This document shows positions 1-7,178 of a stretch of DNA of 64,000 nt, piece by piece. Position 1 is the first letter of the stretch. The number at the start of each line of letters is the position of its first letter. The position numbers were made by a program, and so were the translations under genes. The notes under the pieces are model-generated. The model did no database searches, was not told the DNA's origin, and saw nothing but the letters and a program-made list of their open reading frames with translations. Origin of the DNA: CAWCAL01 sp963695075 (GTDB lineage: Bacteria; Actinomycetota; Acidimicrobiia; Acidimicrobiales; CAWCAL01); contig CAVOFR010000007.1 in the NCBI GenBank assembly GCA_963695075.1, forward strand, positions 1,922,001-1,986,000, written 5' to 3'.

Positions 1-978
1 GGTGGAGCCCGCCCCGTCGGGTACGGATCCCGTCCAGTGACCGAAGACCTGGTGCACCTCGGTCATGAGGACTCCGGCATTGACGCGCGCGTGGCGGTCG
101 TGGACGGGGACGAGCGTCACGTCCAGGCTGCCGTCGGCCGAGCGAACCTGCCAGGGCCGCATCGGGTCGTCCCACCGGTACCGCCAGTCGAGCTCGGCGC
201 CGAGCTTGAGGAGCCGGCCGTCGACGATCACGCCGTTCTCGGTGAAGCCGGTGCCGTTGGTCCACTTGCCGCCGAGCTGTAGCCCGATGAGCCGACCGTC
301 GGTGCTGCGGCCGGCGCCGCCGCCCCAGTTCCAGTTGGTCCGGTAGGGCCAGCGGCCGCGGCCGACGTCGAGGATGCCCCAGGCGGCGTCGTCCGCGCCG
401 CCGAGCTCAACCGTGCGACCGGCGAACGTGACGGCGCCGGTGGCCGGCCGCGCCTGGTGTTTCGACGTGTACTGGAAGCGGGTGTCCGACCAGGGGATCA
501 CGACGTTGAGCGACTCGTGACCCTCGGGGTTGGCCACGGTCGCATCGAGGCTCCCGAGCGTCCCGTCGCTCTCGGCCCAGCCGGCTCGGATGGCGGTTGC
601 CTCGGGGTTCTCGATGATGTCGACGTCGAGGTGGCGGCTGCGATGGCTCAGGCGGCCCTGACAGGGCTGGTCCGGCAGGTCTACGCCCGATCCGAGCGGC
701 CGCGCCACCCGCCGGCCTCCGGATCGGTGGGTGTCGAGGTCGATCCAGTCCACAGCCGCGAGGGCCAGGTAGTCGACGTCGGCGAGCGTGATCGAGATCA
801 CGGTGTGCTCGGATTGGATGGCCCAGTAGTCCCAACGTTTCGTCCGTCCCCGGCGGCCGCCCAGGTTGGCTCGGTGGAGGGGGCGACGGGACCAGCCCAG
901 GGCGTCGGGATTCAGATGACGCCCGTCGGGCGCGCACAGATCGACCGGGTGCGTGAGCTCCGGTTCGTGGGTGGCCAT
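1..978 (-). CDS. DUF2804 family protein, C-terminus cut by window edge
   Basis: The reading frame starts at an ATG complementary to 976-978 and runs open for 326 codons to the window edge, so the C-terminal end is missing. The N-terminus reads MATHEPELTHPVDLCAPDGR, followed by a W-rich beta-sheet protein with segments such as RTNWNWGGGAGR and LGGKWTNGTGFTENG, which match the DUF2804 family as I remember it. Members are about 330-350 residues, lack a proven activity and have no signal peptide. It is divergent from the next gene with about 150 bp between the starts. The family call is from memory of its Trp/Gly-rich pattern. Confidence 0.75.
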   Translation of the reverse strand, partial: MATHEPELTHPVDLCAPDGRHLNPDALGWSRRPLHRANLGGRRGRTKRWDYWAIQSEHTVISITLADVDYLALAAVDWIDLDTHRSGGRRVARPLGSGVDLPDQPCQGRLSHRSRHLDVDIIENPEATAIRAGWAESDGTLGSLDATVANPEGHESLNVVIPWSDTRFQYTSKHQARPATGAVTFAGRTVELGGADDAAWGILDVGRGRWPYRTNWNWGGGAGRSTDGRLIGLQLGGKWTNGTGFTENGVIVDGRLLKLGAELDWRYRWDDPMRPWQVRSADGSLDVTLVPVHDRHARVNAGVLMTEVHQVFGHWTGSVPDGAGST

Positions 979-1131
979 GAGACACAGTCCATCACACCTT
1001 CGAGGATCGGGTCGGCGGGACCGGTCGCAGGGTCTTTGGACCCTCCCCTACATCGGGCGGATCGACGAGGATGAGCAGGACCCGTGCGGCGCCGATGTCG
1101 GCGCGTCAGCCGGTTGTGAAAGGAATGCGAC

Positions 1132-1440
1132 ATGTCCAGAGACGAGGTCAAACAGGCCTGGAAGAAGGTCGGTGACGAGTTCTCCGCCCTCGGGCTCAAG
1201 CTCGAGCTCCACTTCGAGGAAGAGCGAAGCGACGACGATCAGGAGACCACCGCCATGGTGAAACGTCTCGTCGATCTGGTCGAGGACGCGTTCGAGTCCG
1301 TCGCCGAGGCGGCGAAGGACGAGGCGGTACGCGACGACGTCCGCCGAGCGGCCGGTGCGTTCGCCGACGCGATCACGGTGACGGTCGGCGAGGCCGGCGA
1401 AGAGATCCGCAGTCGTGTCCCCGGCGACAAGGCCGACTGA
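1132..1440 (+). CDS. small charged helical protein of unknown function
   Basis: 102 residues, starting at an ATG with AAAGGA about eight bases upstream. The protein is acidic and almost entirely predicted helix, with heptad-like stretches (VKRLVDLVEDAFESVAEAA, then VRRAAGAFADAITVTVGEAG). No membrane segment, signal or cysteine is present. Short amphipathic proteins beginning MSRDEVKQAWKKVGDEFS are common single genes in actinobacteria, where they have no assigned role. It stands alone between the divergent DUF2804 gene and the epimerase gene. Codon use is typical of the window, so it is likely a real gene, but no function can be given. Confidence 0.75.
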   Translation: MSRDEVKQAWKKVGDEFSALGLKLELHFEEERSDDDQETTAMVKRLVDLVEDAFESVAEAAKDEAVRDDVRRAAGAFADAITVTVGEAGEEIRSRVPGDKAD

Positions 1441-1522
1441 CGCCAGGGCTGGGAGAACCGGTGGGAGTGCGCCAATTTCTGCCGTAGGTTGACGGGCCGA
1501 CGTCCAACCGAAGGGGACCTTC

Positions 1523-2449
1523 GTGCTGAAGGGACAGCGAGTGCTCGTGACGGGAGCCACCGGACAGGTGGCCCGGCCGATCGCCGAGGGGCTCAACGCC
1601 GAGAACGAGGTGTGGGCGGCAGCCAGGTTCAGCGACGCAGACGCCAGGGCCGAGCTCGAGGCCCAGGGCATCGCCACGACGCCGTTCACCCTCGGTGACC
1701 CCGATCTCGGTCACCTCCCCGATGTCGACTACGTCATCCACTGCGCCGCCGACGTCAACCCGAAGACCGCCCACAAGGGCATCGCCACCAACGCGGAGGG
1801 ATCGGGGTTTCTGGTCGAGCGCTACGCCGGCGCCGAGGCGTTCCTCCACATGTCGTCGTCGTCGGTGTACCGGGCCAAACCCGACGCGGCCGCCGCGTAC
1901 CACGAAGAGGACGCGCTCGGTGGCGAGGCTTCGTATGCCCCCCACTACGCGATGAGCAAGCTCGCCTCCGAGGTGGTCGTGCGTTTCCAGTCCCGCCGGC
2001 TGGAGCTTCCGCTCGTCATCGCTCGACTGAACGTCGCCTATGGGACGGCCGGCCACGGTGGCCTCCCCATCGTGCTGTACGAGTTCTTGAAGAACGGCAT
2101 GCCCTACGTGAACCGACCGGACTCCGACAGCTGGTGCTCGCCGATCCACGAGGACGACATCGTCGAACAGGTGCAGCTCCTGCTCGAGCGGGCCGCGGTC
2201 GGGGGAGAGGTCGTCAATCTCGGCGGCGACGAGGTCGTCAGCCTCGAGGAGATCATCGCCTACCTCGAGGATCTCACCGGACGGTCGATGACGATCGAGC
2301 ATGCCGATCGACCGGCCTGGGAGACCCAGGTCCTGGATGGGACCCATCGCCGGGAGCTCGCCGGACCGTGTCGGGTCGATTGGCGGAGCGGAGTGCGTTC
2401 CGCGCTCGAGGTCCGCTACCCCGACGCGATGCAGGGGCCCGGCGACTGA
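1523..2449 (+). CDS. NAD-dependent epimerase/dehydratase (extended SDR)
   Basis: 308 residues, GTG start preceded by AAGGGGA. It has the Rossmann nucleotide motif VTGATGQVARPI near residues 9-20, a serine-rich strand LHMSSSSVY, and the catalytic pair YAMSKLASE (Tyr and Lys of YxxxK), then the RLNVAYGTAGHGG segment typical of extended short-chain dehydrogenases that act on nucleotide-sugars or related carbonyl substrates. No signal peptide; cytoplasmic. The C-terminal half ends with an SDRe-type substrate domain (GEVVNLGGDEVVSLEEII). The substrate cannot be read from sequence. It faces the MBL nuclease gene tail-to-tail with only 15 bp between stops. Confidence 0.88.
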   Translation: MLKGQRVLVTGATGQVARPIAEGLNAENEVWAAARFSDADARAELEAQGIATTPFTLGDPDLGHLPDVDYVIHCAADVNPKTAHKGIATNAEGSGFLVERYAGAEAFLHMSSSSVYRAKPDAAAAYHEEDALGGEASYAPHYAMSKLASEVVVRFQSRRLELPLVIARLNVAYGTAGHGGLPIVLYEFLKNGMPYVNRPDSDSWCSPIHEDDIVEQVQLLLERAAVGGEVVNLGGDEVVSLEEIIAYLEDLTGRSMTIEHADRPAWETQVLDGTHRRELAGPCRVDWRSGVRSALEVRYPDAMQGPGD

Positions 2450-2464
2450 CGACGGTCGCGGTCC

Positions 2465-3895
2465 TCAGACCAGCCGGACCCGTTCGAGGTGGGTGGGGAC
2501 CACAGCGGCCCAGTCCAGGTCGGTTTCGATCGCCTGGCGCAGCTTCTCCGTGCCGGACGGTTCGCCGTGGACGAGGTACGTCGTGTCGGGTGGTGTGGTG
2601 GCCGAGCTGAGCCAGGCCATGAGCTCACTGTGATCGGCGTGGACCGAGAACGACCGGATGTTCGCCACCTCGGCCCGAACCCTCACGTAGGCACCGAACA
2701 TCTTGACTTCCCTCCGGCCGTCGGCGAGTTGTCGGCCCCGCGTCCCGGCCGCCTGAAAACCCACGAGGATGACCGTGTTGCGGTGGTCGGGAAGCAGCCG
2801 GGCGAGATGGTGCAGGACCCGGCCGCCGGTGGCCATGCCCGAGGCCGAGACGATGATCGCGGGGTGGGGCGCGTCGGCCAACGCCTTGGAGTCCTGGACG
2901 TCACGGATCTCGTGCAGCTGGCCCGTGTCGAACGGGTCGGGTTGGTCGTGGAGTGCGGCTCGGGCATCGTCGGCGCCGGCGGCGATCGCCCGGCGGTACA
3001 CCTGGAGGGTTCGCAGGGCCATCGGGCTGTCCGCGTAGACCGGCAGTTCGGGCACCGCCCCTGCCGCCATGAGCTCGCGAAGGCGGAACAGCACGACTTC
3101 GGTCCGGTCGACGGCGAAGGCCGGGATGAGGACGGTGCCACCGCGCTGGGCCGTGCGGGTGATGGCGTCGGCCAGCTGCTCGATCGCTCCGGTGTCGTCG
3201 TGTTCTCGACCGCCGTAGGTGGACTCCATCACCACCACGTCGGCGCCGTCGGGTGGCGCGGGTGGCCCGAGGAGTGGATGGTGCGGCCGCCCGAGGTCAC
3301 CGCTGAAGAGCACCGACCGGCCGGAATCGGCGATGTCCAGGTGGACGGTCGCCGACCCGAGTATGTGGCCGGCCGGGCGAAACCTCACGGTGATGTCGCT
3401 CGTTGCGGTCGTGAACGTCTCGAATCCGGCCGGCCGGATCTGTTCGAGCGCCGCGTACGCGTTCGCCTCGGTGTACAGCGGAAGGGCCGGCCGATGCTTC
3501 GAGTAGCCCATGCGGTTGGCGAAGTTGGCCTCTTCCTCCTGAAGATGGCCGCTGTCGGGAAGGACGATCCCGGCCAGGTCAGCGGTTCCGGCCGTACAGA
3601 TGACGTCCCCCCGGAAGCCGAGCCGACACAAGCGCGGGACGTAGCCGATGTGATCGACATGAGCGTGGGTGACCACCACGGCATCGATGTCGGCCGGGTC
3701 GATCGGGAAGGGCTCCCAGTTCCGGAGTCGGAGCTCCTTGGCCCCCTGGAACAGCCCGCAGTCGACCAGCACGGTGGACTCGGCGGTCTCGACGAGGAAA
3801 CGGCTCCCGGTCACCGTACCGGTACCGCCGAGGAAGCTGAGGATCGGGCGCTCGGGTCGGCTCGGCCGGCTCGATGCGGAGCGCTCGTCGCTCAC
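2465..3895 (-). CDS. MBL-fold beta-CASP nuclease (RNA-specificity domain)
   Basis: 476 residues. The GTG start at 3895 overlaps the stop of the upstream acyl-CoA dehydrogenase gene in a GTGA arrangement, so the two are translationally coupled. The metallo-beta-lactamase motif THAHVDHIGY lies near residue 72, followed by a beta-CASP insertion and an RMMBL-type C-terminus (SFSVHADHSELMAWL). Proteins with this order (YSH1/CPSF-73-like bacterial family) are zinc ribonucleases of RNA processing; this cytoplasmic copy has no extra KH domain. Its pairing with an acyl-CoA dehydrogenase has no obvious biochemical logic and may be operon convenience. Confidence 0.9.
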   Translation of the reverse strand: MSDERSASSRPSRPERPILSFLGGTGTVTGSRFLVETAESTVLVDCGLFQGAKELRLRNWEPFPIDPADIDAVVVTHAHVDHIGYVPRLCRLGFRGDVICTAGTADLAGIVLPDSGHLQEEEANFANRMGYSKHRPALPLYTEANAYAALEQIRPAGFETFTTATSDITVRFRPAGHILGSATVHLDIADSGRSVLFSGDLGRPHHPLLGPPAPPDGADVVVMESTYGGREHDDTGAIEQLADAITRTAQRGGTVLIPAFAVDRTEVVLFRLRELMAAGAVPELPVYADSPMALRTLQVYRRAIAAGADDARAALHDQPDPFDTGQLHEIRDVQDSKALADAPHPAIIVSASGMATGGRVLHHLARLLPDHRNTVILVGFQAAGTRGRQLADGRREVKMFGAYVRVRAEVANIRSFSVHADHSELMAWLSSATTPPDTTYLVHGEPSGTEKLRQAIETDLDWAAVVPTHLERVRLV

Positions 3896-5610
3896 GATGC
3901 GAGCTCGTAGGTGTCCAGCAACGCGAGGACCTCGTCCCAGACCGCGCCGAATCGGTCGAGATCACCGTGCGGCCGCTGGATCATCTCCAACGCGAATCCG
4001 GCCTGCTTCTGACTGGTTGTCGACTTGCCGTGGAGCCGGGTGGCACCGGCGGAGAAGTCCCGCACGAGCACGTCGAAGATCTGCTCCAGCATCTCCGGCG
4101 AGATGGCGTGGAGCTCGCCGGCCTCGAGGATCAGCTGGCCGTACACGACGAGTGAGAACAACTCACCGAGCGCGAGAAGGAAGTCGATGTCGGCGGCCTG
4201 CCCGTCGTCGGGTGCTGCCGCCTCGAGCATGGTTCGGAAGGTCTCGACCTGCCGGCGGAAGATGCCGATGTTGGCCGAGTCGAACCGGTCGAAGGTCGAT
4301 TCCCAGTCGTGGAAGCGGATCTGGCCCAGGCCGCGGGTCGGTGCCTGCTCGAACAGATAGGAATCGTGCTCGGAATCGCGGCGGACCGGGATCTCCGGGT
4401 ACTCGGCGGGATCGAAGAAGTACTTGGGCATGAACTTCACGATCAGCGCGATGTTGACGTGCACCGTTCCTTCGAGCTTGGGAAGCGCCCTGATGTGCCG
4501 GGCCGCCATGTTGAAGTACGTGTCCTTCTCGAACCCCTTGGCCGCGATGATGTCCCAGAGCGCATTGACCACGTGCTCCCCCTCGGTCGTGACCTTCATC
4601 TTCACCATGGGGTTGTAGAGCAGGTAGCGGCGGTCTTCGTCGGAGGCCGACCGCATGTAGTCGCTGGCCCGCCCCGCGAACAGCTTCATCGCGGTGAGCC
4701 GCGCGTACGCGTCGACGAAGAGCTGTCGCACGTGGGCGAAATCGGTGACCAGTCCGCCGTAGAGCTCACGGTGGCCCGCATGGTTGACCGCCTCGTGCAG
4801 GGCATGGGTGCAGATGCCGATCGAAGCCCAGCCCAGGTTGTATTTGCAGACGTTGATGGTGTTGAGGGCGACGTTCCACGCCTCGGGCCCGCGTACGAGG
4901 ATCTCGGCGTCGGTGATCGGGTAGTCCTCGAGCCGGAATGCCGAGACGAACATGGGGGAGTGGACCGTGTTCTTCTCGAGCAAGTACTCGTCGCGGTCGG
5001 GTTCGACGACGAAGAAGACGTACTCGTCGTCGCCCGTCTCCTCGCTCTCGACCTTGCCGAAGACCGAGACCAACGCGGCAGCGTTGCCGTTGCCGATGTA
5101 GTACTTCGATCCGTTCGCGGCGTAGCCGGCGTCGCTCTTCGTGAGCCGCATCTCACTCGAGTAGATGTCCGCGCCATGGTCCTGCTCGGAGAGACCGAAG
5201 GCGAAGATCCCACCCCGGTCGAGGAGCTCGGCTGCCCGTTCCTTCATTCTCTCGTTCCGGCCCATCCAAATGGGCCCGAGGCCGAGCATCGAGACCTGCC
5301 AGGCGTACCAGTAGCCGAGGCTGTAGAAGGCGGTGATCTCGTTGAAGTGGCAGTTGCGCCAAGTGTCCCAACGGGCACCGTCGTCGCCGTATCCGGCCGG
5401 CGTCATCAGCGTCGCGAAGGCCTTCGACTCCGCCAGGAACCGGCAGAAGTCCGCGTACCAGACCCCCTCGTTGTCCTCGGTGGTGATCCGGTCCTTCCCG
5501 AGCGACTCGAAGTAGGCGATCGTCGCCTCCATGAGTGCCCCGGATTCCGGGTCGAGCTCGGCGGGATCGTAGGCGTGTGGGTTGAGGAGAATGCCCGGAT
5601 GCTGGGTCAT
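3892..5610 (-). CDS. acyl-CoA dehydrogenase family flavoprotein (large type)
   Basis: 572 residues from an ATG complementary to 5608-5610 with GGAG upstream; the frame continues open further upstream but that extension overlaps the divergent sigma gene and has no protein-like composition. It is longer than classical acyl-CoA dehydrogenases (about 380-400), matching the roughly 570-residue actinobacterial branch. Features include LSEQDHGADIY in the flavin/substrate region, SKYYIGNGNAAALVSVFG in the middle beta domain, and a C-terminal helical domain with KGFEKDTYFNMAARHI. It should oxidise an acyl-CoA thioester at the alpha-beta bond with FAD, in fatty-acid or lipid side-chain breakdown. The substrate chain length is unknown. 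Confidence 0.85.
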   Translation of the reverse strand: MTQHPGILLNPHAYDPAELDPESGALMEATIAYFESLGKDRITTEDNEGVWYADFCRFLAESKAFATLMTPAGYGDDGARWDTWRNCHFNEITAFYSLGYWYAWQVSMLGLGPIWMGRNERMKERAAELLDRGGIFAFGLSEQDHGADIYSSEMRLTKSDAGYAANGSKYYIGNGNAAALVSVFGKVESEETGDDEYVFFVVEPDRDEYLLEKNTVHSPMFVSAFRLEDYPITDAEILVRGPEAWNVALNTINVCKYNLGWASIGICTHALHEAVNHAGHRELYGGLVTDFAHVRQLFVDAYARLTAMKLFAGRASDYMRSASDEDRRYLLYNPMVKMKVTTEGEHVVNALWDIIAAKGFEKDTYFNMAARHIRALPKLEGTVHVNIALIVKFMPKYFFDPAEYPEIPVRRDSEHDSYLFEQAPTRGLGQIRFHDWESTFDRFDSANIGIFRRQVETFRTMLEAAAPDDGQAADIDFLLALGELFSLVVYGQLILEAGELHAISPEMLEQIFDVLVRDFSAGATRLHGKSTTSQKQAGFALEMIQRPHGDLDRFGAVWDEVLALLDTYELAS

Positions 5611-5736
5611 GGTCGCTCCGTGGAGGTGAGGGCCGGGCTCCGGTCGGATCCGGCGGGTCGAGGCTAGCTTCCACGCCTGCACCTGGCCCCGGCTCGACGG
5701 TCCTGGATCGAGCGGCGGGACTGCCGATAGGCAGGC

Positions 5737-7095
5737 GTGGAGAGTCGTGCGACGCAATCCGACGCGGAGCTCGTCGCGGCCATCGGGGCGGGTGATCCCG
5801 CGCCGTGGGGTGAACTGTTCGATCGTCACCGTGACCGCGTGTGGCAGATCGGTCTGAGTGTGACCCGAAGTCGGGTGGACAGCGACGATGTCGTCCAGAC
5901 CTCGTTCCTGAAGGCGGTCGAGTCGCTCGACGGACTCCGCGATCCGGGCCGGTTCCGGGCCTGGTTGCTCTCCATCGCGCGCACCACCGCGCTCGACAAG
6001 GTTCGGCGCCGGCGCGAGTACCCGTCGGAGACCACGCCCGAACCGGCGGATGCCGGTCCCGATGCCGGTCACGATCTCCAACGAGCCGAGGTGGCCAGAC
6101 TCGTTGCGGCGGCCTTCGCCGGGCTCGAGCCTCGCGACCGGCTGGCTCTGGAGCTGGTCGAGCGTCAGTCGCTTTCCGGCCAGGAATTGGCCGACACGCT
6201 CGGGATGAGCCGGGACAACGCGTACGCCCTGGTCCACAACGCCAGGTCCCGGTTCACGCGGTCGGTCGAATCCGTGGTCGTGGCCCGGACCGGTCAGCAG
6301 GATTGCGTCGAGCTCCGTGACCTGCTCCGGGACTGGGACGGTCGAATGGACCCGCTGGTGCGGAAGCGCGTCGCCAGGCACATCGATCGGTGCGAGCGGT
6401 GCTCGACGACCAGGGAGCGTGAGGTCACCCCTGCAGCTCTGATGAGTGTCCTGCCGGTCGTCGCGATGCCGGCCACGCTCGCGGCACGGGCGCGTGCCGG
6501 GACGGTCCAGGCGGCAGGAGCGCGGTCCGTTCCGAGAGCGAAGGTCGAAACGGCGAAGTCGAGTTCGCCCGCCCCCGCCATCGTGTCGAAGGCGCCGCTG
6601 ATCTCGGCCGCGGCGGCTACCGTCGTCGGCCTCACCATCGCGGCCGGGGTCGTGCTCGCCGCCCGGGATGACGGTGACCGTGCGGCAGCGAGCGCGGTGA
6701 CGACCATTCCCGCACCGGCGGTGACCGCGGCGCCGCCCACCACGCCGGTGACCGAGCCTGTCGAAACCTCGACCTCCCTGTCGCCGAGCGCCACGACGGC
6801 TGCCGAGTCGCTCTGCGATGTCGCCGCGATGCTGGCGGAGACGTCGGCGGATGGCCCGACATCGGGATCCGCCGCCGATCTCGAGGCCTACCTGGTCGTC
6901 ACCAACGCGCTGGTGCAGCGGCTGGCCGACGCGCCCGGGGCCGGTGATGCGGCCCACTCCTACGCTGGCCGGTACCAGGACCTCATCGAGGGTGAGGCGT
7001 GGAGTGATCCGGGCGCCCTGTCGTCCGACGCTCAGCTCGCCGCGCTGAGAGATGCGCTCGAGGCCGAGGTCTCCGAGGCCTGTCCGACGATTTGA
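5737..7095 (+). CDS. ECF-type sigma factor fused to zinc-finger and membrane extension
   Basis: 452 residues, GTG start. The first half is an ECF sigma factor: region 2 with DSDDVVQTSFLKAVESL (about residues 47-63) and WLLSIARTTALDKVRRRR, and region 4 helix-turn-helix LSGQELADTLGMSRDNAYAL (about 147-167). It continues without a stop into a region resembling a zinc-binding anti-sigma domain (HIDRCERCSTTRE, near 214) and a single hydrophobic helix LISAAAATVVGLTIAAGVVL (near 287), then a Pro/Thr-rich, probably extracytoplasmic tail. Normally these parts are separate sigma and anti-sigma genes. The fusion would tether the sigma factor to the membrane until released. Divergent from the acyl-CoA dehydrogenase gene. 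Confidence 0.85.
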   Translation: MESRATQSDAELVAAIGAGDPAPWGELFDRHRDRVWQIGLSVTRSRVDSDDVVQTSFLKAVESLDGLRDPGRFRAWLLSIARTTALDKVRRRREYPSETTPEPADAGPDAGHDLQRAEVARLVAAAFAGLEPRDRLALELVERQSLSGQELADTLGMSRDNAYALVHNARSRFTRSVESVVVARTGQQDCVELRDLLRDWDGRMDPLVRKRVARHIDRCERCSTTREREVTPAALMSVLPVVAMPATLAARARAGTVQAAGARSVPRAKVETAKSSSPAPAIVSKAPLISAAAATVVGLTIAAGVVLAARDDGDRAAASAVTTIPAPAVTAAPPTTPVTEPVETSTSLSPSATTAAESLCDVAAMLAETSADGPTSGSAADLEAYLVVTNALVQRLADAPGAGDAAHSYAGRYQDLIEGEAWSDPGALSSDAQLAALRDALEAEVSEACPTI

Positions 7096-7178
7096 CCCGC
7101 CGGCCGGCCCACCGCGGTGGTGGGATCGCCCTGGCCCCGACCGGTTTGATTCCCCTGGGCCCCGGTCGATAGGAGGAG
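7096..7178. other. intergenic spacer with small palindrome and strong Shine-Dalgarno
   Basis: This 83-bp gap carries the perfect palindrome CCACCGCGGTGG near 7110-7125, which could be part of a terminator for the sigma gene although no T-run follows. It ends with AGGAGGAGG, an unusually strong ribosome binding site directly in front of the NRPS start. Confidence 0.4.
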
